Shown: positions 45,016 to 56,831 of the stretch, in pieces
How positions within the stretch are numbered: the stretch's first letter is position 1
Layout: each line of letters opens with the position of its first letter
DNA from: Pyrus communis
Lineage: Eukaryota > Streptophyta > Magnoliopsida > Rosales > Rosaceae
Length of the DNA stretch: 64,000 nt
Direction: 5' to 3'
Assembly: GCF_963583255.1 (NCBI RefSeq)
Contig: NC_084816.1
Span: forward strand, 23,133,344 to 23,197,343
Notes under the pieces: generated by a model
What the model saw: only the letters and a program-made list of their open reading frames with translations
Databases searched by the model: none
Told to the model about the DNA's origin: nothing
Translations under genes and position numbers: made by a program

Positions 45016-47249
45016 TTATGCATGAGCCCGGCCATGCTCAAGCTGATCATTTGGTCCTTCGAAAAACAGTTCGTCTTTCTGGTTGTTGAAAATACTTTCC
45101 ACCTCACTCGCCGGCACATTAAACGACAGCTCCTTGGCTTGCCTGTCGAACTGGCTCACCACATTGTTCTTCCCTACCAGTGGGAACCTGATGTTGTCAT
45201 GAGCGTTGACCTCGAAGCAGAGGACTTGGAGGTTGTTGTTCCTTGAGGCAATGATTGTGACAGGATGGCCGGCGGGGGCAACGAACACCGCTCCGCGTCG
45301 CAAGTCTCCGCTCATCTTTTGGTAAGTTGGGCTGCTCTTTTGTCTCTGCTGTGACGTTCCACTGGACTGACGTTGTCTACCCCTTGAGTCAACATGTGGA
45401 CATGCCATTTCAAAGTAGCCTTCGCCATCTAGCACAACCGATATCTTCGTAGCCCTTGAGTTGAAATATGGACCGGCCATTCCACCCTACGTATATCACA
45501 AGGAACATAGAATCCATCATTGTTTACTAATTTAAGGTACGTAGGAGTTGTGCTGAATTAATCTGGTAGAACTATTTGAAAAGAAAATATTACGAATATT
45601 GCTTGGCTCTTTGTATTCAATGATTTAGTGAAATCACAGTTGAAACAGATGTAAAGAATAAGTTAGACCAATTAAAAACACAAAAGAAAAGACGAATTTA
45701 TGCCGACAAGTATGATGTCTAGAAATAAGTCGTACAAAAAAGGACGAGTCATGTGTAAGTAGGAATTGCAAAATCACATATTGACACGTACAAAAAATCA
45801 CAGTTTAACACATACAAGAATAAGTGATTAAAAACACGATTGATTATAAGCTTATATAAAAGAAGTCAATCTGTAATCGACTTATATACAAAAATAAACC
45901 ACTAAAAACACGAAGGGATGAATTTATAAACTTATATTCTTATATTCTTACCCGGGTGATGTTAGCAAATGAGACGACGAGGTTAAACTCCTGAAGCTGT
46001 TTGAAGTCGTTGAAATCGGCTTCAAAGAGACGGCCGAATTTGTTTTCATGAGAAGGATGCTTCTTGAAAAGATTGAAAGAATCTTTTGAAGATGATTCAT
46101 CACCGCCATGGAAAGGCAGCGGCCAAATGCCTTCGCCGCCGCCGTGACCATTCTGCTGGCTCATTCTCTGTACTTGTTCTTTGGAGGCCCTTATGATGCT
46201 GCCTCGCCTCTGCTGCCCAAATAGCCTATCCAACTTATTCCTATCCGTCTGTTTAATTAGAAGCACAAACATAATTAACTCACCAAATTAGTAATAAAGC
46301 ACAAATTTTCAACAGAACGGAGTTGAAGTATGTTATTCCTTAAAAGCGGCTTGGAGAACTTCGGGGCTGAATGCTCTGAAAAAGGATTCGGGGTCTTGGC
46401 CTCCGGATGAGTGAAACGCCGCGTACTCTCCGGGCGTAGAGACTGTTTTGAAGAGTTCGACAATATGGAGCTTTTCATTCTCGTCTCTATTGAGCACATA
46501 AAATGGGGTGCTTGCTGGAATCCTAAAGAGATCTCCACGTTCAAGATTGTGGCTCTCTTTCTTCTCCCCCCTCACCGTAGTAATTGTTGGTCGGCCTTAA
46601 TTCCAATAAACAAGGTAAAAAAAATTGATCAAAAAAGAAAAGAAATGGATTATGTGGCTGGGATTCAAGTAATTCACAATAATTAGAAGAATTACTAACA
46701 AGTGACCTACTTACCTTGGAAAACAAATAGGATACTATCCGCATCAAGATGAGTCGGAGCAACGAATGCATGAGGCTCCGTGACAAGAAACCCGACTCGA
46801 AAGTTCTCAATCCCACGCAGAAGATCAGACCTTTCGTTGAATTTCTGCAGAACCTGAACCCTACCTTCCTCGGTTTGAATTCTCGTCTCGAAATGCTGGT
46901 CTTCGAAGAAGTAAGGATTCTCGTCTCCTTGTTGTTGGTGTTGTTGTTGCCCTCGCCCCTCGAACTCCTCTCTCTCTCCTGTGTAAAAACTTCCCCCTTC
47001 TCCTCCTCTTCCTCCTCCGCCTTCCGACCTCCGCCGCTGCTCCTCCTGCTCCCTCTTCGGCTTAATGTAGTCCTCGCACTTCCTCTCGCACTGTTGCTTC
47101 TGCCTCTCATCAAACCCTCGCTGGTGTTTGCACTGGTGCTGGCACTGCTTCAGTTCCGGATCTTCCAAAACCACAGCGGCCGCAAAAGCACTCAGAACAA
47201 AAGCAGACAACAGCAATAAAACCACGAAAACCTTGCTTTTCAACTCCAT
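45016..47249 (-). CDS. 7S globulin (vicilin-like) seed storage protein, 519 aa
   Basis: Seed storage protein of the bicupin family, stored in protein bodies after passage through the ER. Four minus-strand exons: 47249-46715, 46595-46339, 46248-45952, 45486-45016. Signal peptide about residues 1-24 (MELKSKVFVVLLLLSAFVLS...), then a Cys-rich region (C36, C40, C54, C58; C-X3-C pairs) like those released as antimicrobial hairpins in some vicilins. The first cupin spans about 110-240 (NPYFFEDQHFETRIQTEEGR, HLDADSILFVFQG, GDLFRIPASTPFYVLNRDEN). The second spans about 350-490 (GPYFNSRATKISVVLDGEGY, GAVFVAPAGHPVTIIASRNN). Odd point: the intron 46338-46249 starts GAATAAC instead of GT, although its end (AAACAG) and phase are normal; if it is not spliced, a TAA follows one codon later. 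Apart from that the gene looks intact. The upstream region has seed-type motifs (next entry). Confidence 0.9.
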
Positions 47250-47324
47250 GGCTTTTTTCTAATAACGCAGAAATTATTTTTTTGCTTGATCTTGTGTTTG
47301 ATGGAGATGATGAACGCAGGTGGC

Positions 47325-47403
47325 TCTATAAATATGGAGGGATTATGGGATAAGGAAGTGGGATCGAAGCCATGCATGGCGACGAGTGTCCGATTTACGT
47401 GTC
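47325..47403 (-). promoter_or_regulatory. vicilin promoter: TATA box, RY element, ABRE-like core
   Basis: Upstream of the start at 47249: TATTTATAGA (minus strand, 47326-47335), the palindromic RY/Sph motif CATGCATG at 47371-47378, and ACGTGTC at 47397-47403. RY plus ABRE is the classic seed-maturation combination (B3 and bZIP factors); a further CATGCA lies at 47573. Confidence 0.75.
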
Positions 47404-48361
47404 GATCGTTAGATCAATCCAGAGCTCCAGTGGAGACTACTTCGGTATGCCTCGTAAGCTTTTGTAGCAGCGGTTTCTGGTTTTGGATTTGCATTGAATT
47501 GTTTTGCGTTGTACTTCAATTAATTGGGACGGACAAAAGGTCGGGGGATTTTTATTTGGGGAGTTTTGGTGGGCATGCAAAAAGGATGCGACGTCTGATC
47601 GGTGTCTTCTGCAGCGCTCACCATGTCCATGTGAATCACATGGCAATCGCCTGTACGGACATGTAAGGTTCTAGCTACCAAACAATTTATCTATTGACTT
47701 CCTCCATTATTTTCTTTTCTTTCTTATTTAATTTTTTTTCTTTGTCAGAGAATTCTCTCACTACTATAGCTTGCAAAATTCCGTTACTGAGATCAGTGTA
47801 ATCATGTTGATTAGAACAAGTGTTTTTTTTTAACTATAAATTTGAGTTAAATTTTTATATACGTTTTTAATTATATTAATATTAATATTGTCACGCATAA
47901 TGTAACGTAGTTGATTCCTTATTATCTGTATTAGCTCGTGATTTCTTTAATAACTATGCTCATAAGCGTTTTTACTAAAAACATAGCCACTTAAGAAAAA
48001 GGTCACAATGCTTTTCACCTGCAATGTGTTTCTCCAGAAAGCGTTAAAAATGATCTTCTAATCTCCTTTAAGATTGTTTGCCAAACATATCCAAATGCGT
48101 GTTGCACTATTTAAACACAATTCTATCCATTGTTTGGGATCCATGTACTAGTATAGCGATGTGAGATGTTCCATATGCAAGAATAAGTCATTCATCTCAA
48201 AAATCCTATAGCAATCAAACCATTTCGCTTGTACAATGCTACCAACGAAATAACAAAATGTAAGCACAAGTTCATTACACAAAGTTCAGTACAATGCTCC
48301 CATTTCTTTCTGCTACAATCCACCCTCCGAGCTTTAGAATGATAGTAGGAAACTCATTCTC
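47404..48361. other. upstream vicilin region, no gene recognised
   Basis: Far promoter of the vicilin gene and 3' flank of the uL24 gene. Nothing coding seen. Confidence 0.5.
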
Positions 48362-49551
48362 TCAAAGTTCAGGCATGCCCTTCCCCGTCTTAGCATTGTA
48401 AGTCTTCTCGAACACGACATCCATCGGAGTGTCCTTGGGGCCAGCTGCAACCAAAGTTTGTTTGGATTATTAGCGGAAAATATGGCAAACTGAGATATGT
48501 GTTCACAAGTAGCAACAAAAGAATATAAGATCTCAGGACTTGAGATAAGTACCAACTGTAGGTCTTGGAGTAGTCCTCATCTTCAATATCTCAGGACGAG
48601 GGATTATAGATCCTGACGCGCCTAATCCCCTAGATACTCGAACTTTCGTTCCATCCTCGAGATATCTCACACCAACCTTAACAGACCTCCTGCAGGATGA
48701 AGATTTTGATCACCACACTGCAAGGGTGAAACAAAGAAGGAAGACTTGACGAATTTTAAAACATAATGTTAAGACGAGTGCATCCTTACCCTGTCACTGG
48801 ATCAACAACTTGAACATTTGAGGCATGGAGAGGCGCTTCGACAGTAAAAATCCCACCTTCATGACCTTGGCCTTGCTTGATATGTTTCTTTACCTGCAAC
48901 GACAGAGTACTTGTTCAGCGGCAACCAAAATCCACATAATTCATCGGAACCTTGAACATCATATGCTACATGGTTCTCGTCTGAATGGTATCCTTCGTAC
49001 CTATGGATTTTTTCAACACAACAGGACTCGTTCCATATGCATTGCACAAGATAGAGACTTCACTACCAACATGATCATTAGAGGACCTTCCAACCATTAA
49101 AGATACTTTTGATAAATAAGTATACTGTCGACAGACTATCACCCACATTACACTGGCCAATTCTATTTGCTTAACAGTACGCGTGTGGAATGAGCACACA
49201 CCCAAAAACATGATCACGCATTTCTGATGATAATGATAGAGATCATCTACAATCTCAATCTGATTGAAGTGACCAGAATAAAACGGATTCATAGGGCCAG
49301 AACGATACCAGATTTTTTCCCTCTATGATGACACGATTCTGAGAGCGAATGACTCGCTTGATGACACCAGTCTCGCCCCTGTCTTTGCCTCTTGTTATCA
49401 TCACCTGTAAATGAGATTAGAAAAACTGTTAACTAATAAATAATGGATAAAGAAAGAGGCACAAAGAAAATGATACACATTCCCCCCTCACATTATCTCC
49501 TCTGAGAATCTTCCAGTGCCTAATGAGTTTCTCAGCCGCCTTCCAACCCAT
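48362..49551 (-). CDS. mitochondrial ribosomal protein uL24 (KOW domain), 159 aa
   Basis: Protein of the large subunit of the organellar ribosome; binds 23S-type rRNA during assembly. Five minus-strand exons with GT-AG junctions: 49551-49492, 49404-49309, 48893-48790, 48689-48553, 48444-48362. Starts MGWKAAEKLIRHWKILRGDN; the KOW segment (ILRGDNVMITRGKDRGETGV, IKRVIRSQNRVIIEGKNL) covers about residues 15-52; it ends PKDTPMDVVFEKTYNAKTGK-GMPEL. By memory, length and sequence match the Arabidopsis At5g23535-type protein closely, which is annotated as mitochondrial L24. There is no obvious N-terminal extension, as in that homologue. A likely non-coding leader exon lies about 49930-50050. Coding sequence undamaged. 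Confidence 0.93.
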
Positions 49552-50050
49552 TTCAAATTAAACCCAGATATCTGCAGAAGCCAAAACAAACATTACAACC
49601 AAAAGATGCGATATTTCAATGGAAGATTAGCATAACACTCACATTAAATCTCACAGCATAAGAAACAACCCCATTTCGTAAAATCAGCGAGTGGGTGCAT
49701 CGAATTTTTCCTGTTAAATACAATTTTTCATAGCAAAACTTAGATTTCCAAGTAAACAAGCAAAGAACCCAGTTTCCAAACGCGTTCCCACTTGTCAAAA
49801 AGCGTTGAGGCATTTCGTTGAACGCTTGGTGGGCATTCTATGCTTAACGAGTAAATCCAAATAAGCAGGTGCTAACTATTACACGAGCAACAATAAGCTC
49901 ACCTCAGTGAGAGTAAAAACCGAAATTACATACTGTTAACTCGGCGTCTGCGTCCGCACGGTCGGTGGAGTTATCCCAGAAGAGCTAGCTCGGAAGAACA
50001 GGAAGAAGACGAAGTTTGGAAAAGGATCTAGGGGAAGAGGAGCGCAGAGA

Positions 50051-51219
50051 AGGATTTCTATGGGCTTCAGGTTGGGCCCAGATTCAATTCTTTGACAACA
50101 GGCTCAAGAAAGACACTAATGCGATGTCGCTTACGTATTTTTTGGCATGAATTTGGTCGGTTTTATTCAGATACTTATAGGTTGTAGTTAATTTGGATTT
50201 TATAGGGTTTTAAGAGAATTTTATTAAGTGATAGATTTTAAATAATTTTAATAGATTCGAACAATTTTCTATAGATTTTCACACGTTTATATGCGTTTGT
50301 ATTATAGATTTCTATGAATTTGTTTCTTTCGTAGATATCTTATGATTTTTAGTATACTTTTACAATGTAAATGAATTTCTTTGCACAATCTAAAAGTCCA
50401 AGTCTTTAACATCTTTCTCGCACGAGTATTCTAATGGATAAGGTATTGGGTATCCATTTATACGTAGCTGGTTCGGAACTCTCTCTCTCTCTCTCTCTCT
50501 AAATTATTGTATTTTTTAATAAACAAAAGTTTGTTCGTAATTAAAGGACACATTGCCTCAAGATAACTGCGGAGCATAAACAAAAGATAAAATAAAACAC
50601 TCATCTTGAAGACAAACTTCAAAAAATAATACACTGCTAAAACGAACTTCGGCGTTGAACACTAGTATTACAACCTTCTTTAAAAAAATGCGTGAGACAA
50701 AACTTCTAAATAAAGATAAAAGAACACCGCATATGTCCCATTTAACACAGGTTCTAATATGCGCTTAATTGGTCATGTTCTAATTTTTCAATGGAAAATA
50801 TGAGGGTCGTTGTCTATAAGGATCAATTCTTCTCTTTACGCATGTCCCATTTAACAAGAATATATAAATAGCACTGTTCTCTTTGTAAACCTTTAGATTA
50901 TACGCAATATCGGTCTGATTGCAATTAGCCAAAACAAGGGAGAATTTTCATTTTCCTTTTTGACAAAATAAGGAGAGTAATCGGATTGTGTTTGACCTAT
51001 ATATGCGACATTCTTAATGTAAACAAAGGGTAATCTGATTCTGTTTGTTCTAACACCTTGTTTCTCTGTGTTTGGAGCAACGTCGAATACCATATTTATC
51101 TCCTTAAACCTACCCGCTTTTCAAGCCTATAAATACAATTAGGAATGAGAAATGACAAGTAAAGAGCTCCTTGTAAGATTCTATTCTTCTAATATTATTG
51201 TATTGTAAAGTTATATAAG
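50051..51219. other. intergenic between uL24 and the defensin-like gene
   Basis: No gene recognised. CT microsatellite at 50480-50500. The last 100 bp probably hold the defensin-like promoter (TATAAATAC at about 51128). Confidence 0.5.
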
Positions 51220-51614
51220 ATGGCTAATACATTGTCGCTCGTTGGTTTTCTGGTCATTCTTGTTCTTCTTGGTTCAGGTAACATTAACAAATTATCTGCA
51301 CATGGGAAGGGTATACTTTTGTATACTTCATTTTTTTTTTTTTCTTCCTTTGAAAAAATGTATTCTTATAATATGTTCAATTTCAATTTTTTGTAGCTTC
51401 TAGTTTGGTGGCAACGAGACCGATGGATGAAGGCACTTGCGGTTCAACGTTAGAAGATGTCAAATGTGAAATTCCAGGGCCGAGTCAATCATGCACTGAG
51501 AAATGTATCTCTAGATTTCCTCAGTATCCCGCAACTAAGGGAATTTGCCAAGAAATCTACAAGCTTCCCATAATTGGAAATATGTTATATTGCTCATGCT
51601 CATATCCGTGCTAG
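51220..51614 (+). CDS. defensin-like (DEFL) cysteine-rich secreted peptide, 91 aa
   Basis: Two exons: 51220-51277 and 51397-51614, intron GTAACA...TTGTAG after codon 19, the usual DEFL arrangement with the signal peptide on exon 1. Signal peptide MANTLSLVGFLVILVLLGS-A. The mature part (from about SSLVATRPMDEGTC) has eight cysteines in DEFL order: C (GTC), C (VKC), C-X3-C (CTEKC), C (GIC), C-X-C (CSC) and a terminal C. Such peptides are secreted and act in defence or cell-cell signalling; the specific role of this one cannot be told. No damage. A paralogue with the same exon 1 length lies at 54572-54889, frameshifted. The solo LTR at 51754 begins 140 bp past the stop. Confidence 0.85.
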
Positions 51615-51753
51615 ATTCTCTTCCTCTCTCTTCATGGATTATCAATAAGAAAGAAATAAAACAAAATATCTATAGCATGTTTGATATCTATTTGATTTTT
51701 AGTGTTTACGTTTTAATTTTTGTTTAATATATGAGGAGAATGTACAAGGAAGA

Positions 51754-52312
51754 TGTTGGTGTATGGTCCAGCCCATGATAAATGTTCTAGATTATTCTTG
51801 AAAGCAAGCGAGATGACTGGAGCATGCTAGACAATTCTAGCATGTGTTAAGTCGGTTCCCATGAAGAGCATGCATGTGCTAGATACTTCTAGCAAAGTTT
51901 AAGTCTGGTGGTGCATGCATATTTAACTCTCTAGAAAGTTCTAGTATCTTGTAACAAATGAGAGTTTACAATCAAAATCCCAAGTTGGTGGGCATGGGTT
52001 AAGTCGGCAAAATTCACCTATAAATAGGTGTGTGGGTGCTGCTAGCAATTGTGTGAGTAGCAAAGGATCAAGTCTAAAGATAGAGTTCCCACTTTAAGAG
52101 TGAGAGTGATAGAAAGTGTGTGTTATACTTTCTTGTATCCATTAAGTCTTGTCTTTGGCTTGGTAAGACTACTCTTGTTGTACTCATCATTTTATATAGT
52201 GAAGATTGATTGTTAATGTTCCGTGGAGGTAGCTGAACCACGTAAATTCTTGTTGTCCATTTTCTACTTTACTTTGTGCATTCTCTATCTTGTAGTACCG
52301 ACATTCCTAACA
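51754..52312 (+). mobile_element. solo copia LTR (559 bp)
   Basis: Starts TGTTGGTGTATGGTCCAGCC and ends GACATTCCTAACA. Perfect 5-bp target duplication GAAGA at 51749-51753 and 52313-52317. TATAAATAGGTG at about 52019. Same family as the LTR at 988-1588, in the opposite orientation. Confidence 0.95.
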
Positions 52313-52739
52313 GAAGAGAGGATAATTGAGTAAGAGTGGGAAAGAATAGTGAGAGAGATAAAGAAGAAATGTATAAGATCAAGTAGATAACGTGTGGTTA
52401 GAAATTTTTATTTATTTTATTATTTTTATAAATGATGATGATGAAGGATTAGACAAGTCGATCTACTCATAAAGTTTGATCATCAAAGTACAAATAGTCT
52501 AATCTCTAACATGCACAAAGCAATCAGAAAGAACCAACACCCGAGATTTAACCATCAACTACAAAACAAAAAAAACTTTGACACATTGTAAGTTTTCTAA
52601 ATTTTTCCTCTAAACAACTTTGACACATTGTAGGTAAGAAATCCTTCACAACTGACACTTTGTACTTAACAAGTATAAGAGATAGTATTGACTTGAAGGG
52701 ATGACTTAGTAAGTCTGCTATGTCACTTTGGACTTAATA

Positions 52740-53640
52740 TGCAATTGGGTGAAGGGCATGATGCTTTGATGATGGACCGAAGGAAGCGAATGAAAGATGG
52801 GATACACATTATTTCATAGGCCCTTGAATAGAATTCTCCATGTGGCTTTGTCCTGAATCTAAAAGCAAAATGCATCGAAAATCAACCAATAGTTATTGTC
52901 CAAACAAAGTCTATACACAGACAGTAAGTTATGAAACTTTGGAACATATAACAGTGAATTCAACTTAAGAGGATGAACTTGAGTTCAAAGGACTGAATTC
53001 CCTGTATGGGACACTTGCAAACCTTCACCTTTAGCTGTTTGCACTGTTTCATTCAGTGGATAAGGTGATGCCAAGAACAAATTGATGAGATTAGTGGTCA
53101 TGTGGTTTGTAGCACCTGAATCTGTGAGCCAAACTTGTGGAGCAGATGGTGATGCAGACATAGAGCTTGACATAGCATTTGGCACATGAGATGGAATAGA
53201 AGGTGGCAAGACAGTAGACATATGAGAAGGCATTGCATACATTTGATTTTCTCCAGGGAAACTAGCACGCATAGCAGTCATATGTGGTGTAGGTGTATAA
53301 TTCCTATTTCTGTATAAGCAAGTGACAGCACTATGATTTATCCTGTTGCAAATTTGACAAGGTTTAGAAGAACCAGTGTTTCTGTAAACACAATTAGCCG
53401 CACCGTGTCCATGTTGAGCACACAATTGGCACGTGATTGTAGATGAGGATACTCCAGTCTGAAGTTGAGATGGATTTCCCAAAATTCCAGGAGTATACTT
53501 ATGCATGACAGGTTTAGGTTAGAAGTACCTTTGACCTTGATTATACTAAAACATGCCTTTGCCCTTTGATTTGGAATACAAAAGGTCGATTGCCTCCATT
53601 AGCCCACCCCTTTATCAAAACCTATAGCTTCGCCGTTGTA
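52740..53640 (-). mobile_element. degenerate copia gag-protease fragment
   Basis: On the minus strand, 53506-52985 encodes two Cys-rich knuckle-like motifs (CQLCAQHGHGAANC, CQICNRINHSAVTC), then a protease start VWLTDSGATNHMTTNLINLF. Beyond 52985 the frame is broken but still recalls the integrase-proximal region (LNSLLYVPKFHNLLSVYRLC, DNNYWLIFDAFCF). No LTRs seen. A different copia lineage from the left-edge element (D-S-G-A here). Confidence 0.85.
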
Positions 53641-53875
53641 AACGACGGTGTTTTATGCTGGTACTACCACAACGACAAGCGACCAAGTGATTTTCATTAA
53701 CGAAAACAGAAAGAAATCCGTCTATATAGGCAACACCAGCGAAGTAATCGGGTTGTGCTTGTTAGACATCTCCTTGTAGCCTATGCAACACGTATGCATG
53801 CATCTCAAACAAATCGCAATTAGGCGAGTATACTTAGGTTTTTCTTTTTGTGCTTATTGGAGTTATCTTGGTACA

Positions 53876-54403
53876 CTTGATTTACATGTAAGACGGAATG
53901 ACTCCTTGCATAGAAGGAGCTAATTTAGCAGTGTTTATTTGCAATTTACCATGTAGGTCTCGCTATAATATGTGCTTGTTTAACATTTCCTTATCTCTTG
54001 TGCAACATTAATCATTAATACATTGTTGGTGACTTGTAAGAATACATTCATCTTGCAACTAAATCACAATTTGACATATATCCAAATCTTTTTCCTTTTG
54101 TGCTTTTTTTGAGTTCTTTATGTGTACGTGACAAATATGCTTGATTTACATGTAAGACGGAATGACTCCTTGCATCGAAGGAGCTAATTTAGTAGTGTTT
54201 ATTTGTAATTTACCATGTAGGTCTCGCTATAATATGTGCTTGTTTAACTTTTCCTTATCTCCTGTGCAGCATTAATCATTAATACATTGTTGGTGACTTG
54301 TAAGAATACATTTATCTTGCAGCTAAATCACAGTTTCACATATATACAAATCTTTTTATTTTTGTGCTTTTTGTGAGTTATTTATGTATACATGACAAAT
54401 TGT
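53876..54403 (+). repeat. tandem duplication, unit 264 bp, with diverged third and partial fourth copies
   Basis: Units 53876-54139 and 54140-54403 are nearly identical (CTTGATTTACATGTAAGACG... through TGTGCTTTTTKTGAGTTMTTTATGTRTACRTGACAAA). A much more diverged copy continues to about 54490, and the DNA before 53876 (from about 53760) resembles the unit's tail. The array sits just upstream of the defensin-like pseudogene. Confidence 0.85.
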
Positions 54404-54571
54404 GATTCACAACTAAAAAGGAATGGATCCTTATAGATTTGCCCATTAATTTTTATTTTTAATTTACGATGTATGTCAAGAAATATTGTGATACAAAGAC
54501 AAGTTCACAGGCTCATAGCTATTTGTAGGTTTTCTTTTGCTCACAAAATACTTACATTTTAAATGTTTAAG

Positions 54572-54889
54572 ATGGCCAAATCCTTTTCACTCCTCAGCTT
54601 TCTAATCGTTCTTGTTCTTCTGTGTTCAGGTAACTGCTAGGTTCTCGACGTCCTATAGCAAATATCCATGCATGCCAAATTAACTTGTCATATATATGTG
54701 CAGCTACTACTGATGTCAAGAGATGCAAAGTGGTGATAGCGGATTATCGCTGCAATTAATAATACACGGTATGACGAGAAATGTGAAGAAAAATGTTGGT
54801 TGCAAGACCTCAGCAGCTCGTCAAAATGCGAAAATGCCCCCAGCGTGTCCGGTGACATATTTTGCACATGCATGGTTCACTGCGATTAG
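54572..54889 (+). pseudogene. defensin-like gene, frameshifted paralogue
   Basis: Exon 1 54572-54629 (58 nt, as in the intact gene) encodes MAKSFSLLSFLIVLVLLCS. After a short intron (acceptor TGTGCAG, exon 2 from 54704) the frame gives a first Cys (KRC) and second (YRC), then TAA at 54757-54759. One base earlier or later the +1 frame continues cleanly with the C-X3-C (CEEKC), C (SKC), C-X-C (CTC) and terminal C of a DEFL peptide to TAG at 54887-54889. A single extra base (about 54754) therefore explains the break. Confidence 0.8.
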
Positions 54890-55283
54890 GGTTTCTCTTT
54901 TATGTTATATTGATTATACACGACGGAATCTACATAGGGTTGGTCAAGTTTATGCAATTGTCCGCGTCACCATTGTTGAACATGAAATTGTCTAATTCTT
55001 CTTTGATGTTTTCCTTAAGCATGGAGCGGCAAGATCAAAATGCCTCAAAATGGCATGCGGACTTCAATCTGGCTCCCAAGAGGAAAATACAATGAATTCG
55101 CCATTATACACAATTGATTAGCTATCACGTATTAGACGACAATCACTAGCCCAAACGATTAAACATCTAATAAGCCAAGGCAACAATTTTTATCAAGCTT
55201 ACACGATCCCGATCAACATGATATAAAATTAAAGATCTTAAACCATAAAAATATGCATATGATACAGAGGTAACTAGCAATAA

Positions 55284-56420
55284 CTAGTAAGAATTGAAAA
55301 CCATAATTCCCAACATTATCAGTAGGACTGATGGTGGGGAAACATAAGATAAACTCGATGCTGATGGGGTCAGCTGTGGTCGTCCGATTCCTTGGGTACT
55401 TTGTGTTGGAGCTTCTGATTCATCTGATGGAGATGCTGGCTGCAGATCATCGGATGTTCCAGATTCTGGTGCAGGACCCGATGCAACTGCCTTAGAAGCT
55501 GCCCATCAATTCCAAGATATCAACGTTAGTACTATAGCCTTCATAAAAAAGAGTAAGTCTTCTTTGAAATTTAATAGAAAATTAGCTAGTACTCAATAAA
55601 TATTACCTCTTGGACTTAAAGGTGAAGAAGCTGTTGGTGGACGAGTTGGCCCTAGTAACGAAGGACCTGCCAGTTCAAGTACTAGTTAACACATTGGCAC
55701 ATTGCGAAATGACCCGTTTGGTGCCCGGGACAGGACTACAAGGTCTCATCCAATCTAGATGGGTTGCGTAAGTCACAATATGTCGGACAATTGCCCAATT
55801 TAATAAGTCTAGTCTTAATATGTACAAGTTAACCGAAAATAAGACACAAGAGACCATTTTAATGGATTATTAGTCTTGTCTTGTCTCAACACCAAACGAG
55901 GTTTAAATTTTTTCATTCTTAGAATAACATGAATTTGAACATACCTGGAGCAGGTAAAGGACTACCAGAGGCTGCAGATTGAGAAGGAAAAAATCGCAAA
56001 ATTAGATTTCTTGTACAAGTGAATTATTGTCACCTAAAGTATAACACAATTAAAAAAAATAAAAAACTTATGTGAGTACGCACCTTTGCATTGCAGTGGG
56101 ACGCCTCCCATCTTACAAGCTCGAGGAAGAGAAAGCGCGAGGGTTCGGTTAATGGGCAGTTGGACAGGAACACCACCAGTTATAAGAAGACAGGCACAGT
56201 CCATGCCGGTGCCCATTAACGACTTTAACAAACTGCAACATCCAGCTGTCGGTGACCCGCCGTTGCTGGTACTCCCGGTGATGTAATTTACGCATGGAGT
56301 GACGCTGCTTATCATTGAGGCTGTGCATGGTGTACTAATCTGCCCATTAACCAATCTTTGTGAAATGATTAGGAGGGTAATTGGGATTAGACTTAATCGA
56401 CAATCCTTGAATGATTCCAT
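55284..56420 (-). CDS. GPI-anchored non-specific lipid transfer protein (LTPG), 212 aa
   Basis: LTPGs carry lipids at the plasma membrane and apoplast, in cuticle and defence contexts. Four minus-strand exons: 56420-56084, 55971-55945, 55666-55607, 55498-55284, all GT-AG and in frame. Signal peptide about 1-26 (LIPITLLIISQRLVNGQ). The eight-cysteine domain is complete: C32-X10-C43-X17-C61C62-X12-C75-X-C77-X24-C102-X8-C111. After it comes a Ser/Pro-rich linker on exons 2-4 (ASGSPLPAP, GPTRPPTASS, PAPESGTSDD) and a hydrophobic C-terminus (SVLLIMLGIMVFNSY), the pattern of a GPI-attachment signal. Two related, damaged genes follow on the opposite strand at 57868 and 59894. Confidence 0.92.
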
Positions 56421-56665
56421 GATTTTGTCTTCAATGGAAGGCTATGGGAATTGAAATACTGGGATTTAGAACTTAGTTGGGTTTGGCTCAAGCTGAGGAG
56501 GTATTTTATAGCTGATAAAATAGAGAGGTTTCGAGTGAAAATATAAAAATGAATAGTCGGTTTTGGAGTTCAACAACTTTAACTAGTTATTTTTCCTACT
56601 TGGACGAATCGTTTTTTACTTATAGCATTCTCTTTTACTTCTAGTTAGCGGGAAGATATTCAATA

Positions 56666-56721
56666 AGGAGACATTTTTCAGTGTGTACATACGCCATATG
56701 TTAAGTAGAGGAAGAGACTTG

Positions 56722-56765
<44 letters not shown>

Positions 56766-56831
56766 TCCTTCTACTTATATGGTAACATATAGCGTACAAC
56801 TCCGTATTCTGAACACGGAGAAAAATTTCTC
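56666..56831. mobile_element. hAT-type MITE, copy E (166 bp), expanded by poly-A
   Basis: Ends AGGAGACATTTTTCAGTGTG and ...GAGAAAAATTTCTC. Perfect 8-bp target duplication ATTCAATA at 56658-56665 and 56832-56839. A 42-base A run (56722-56763) sits in the middle. Confidence 0.85.

Noticed and set aside
46749..47219. 156-aa plus-strand ORF across vicilin exon 1
   Set aside because: Leucine-rich antisense shadow of a Glu/Arg/Gln-rich coding exon.
47960..48080. Relative of the palindromic MITE at 34630
   Set aside because: Shares only AGCGTTTTTACTAAAAACA-type wording; ends and palindrome not convincing.
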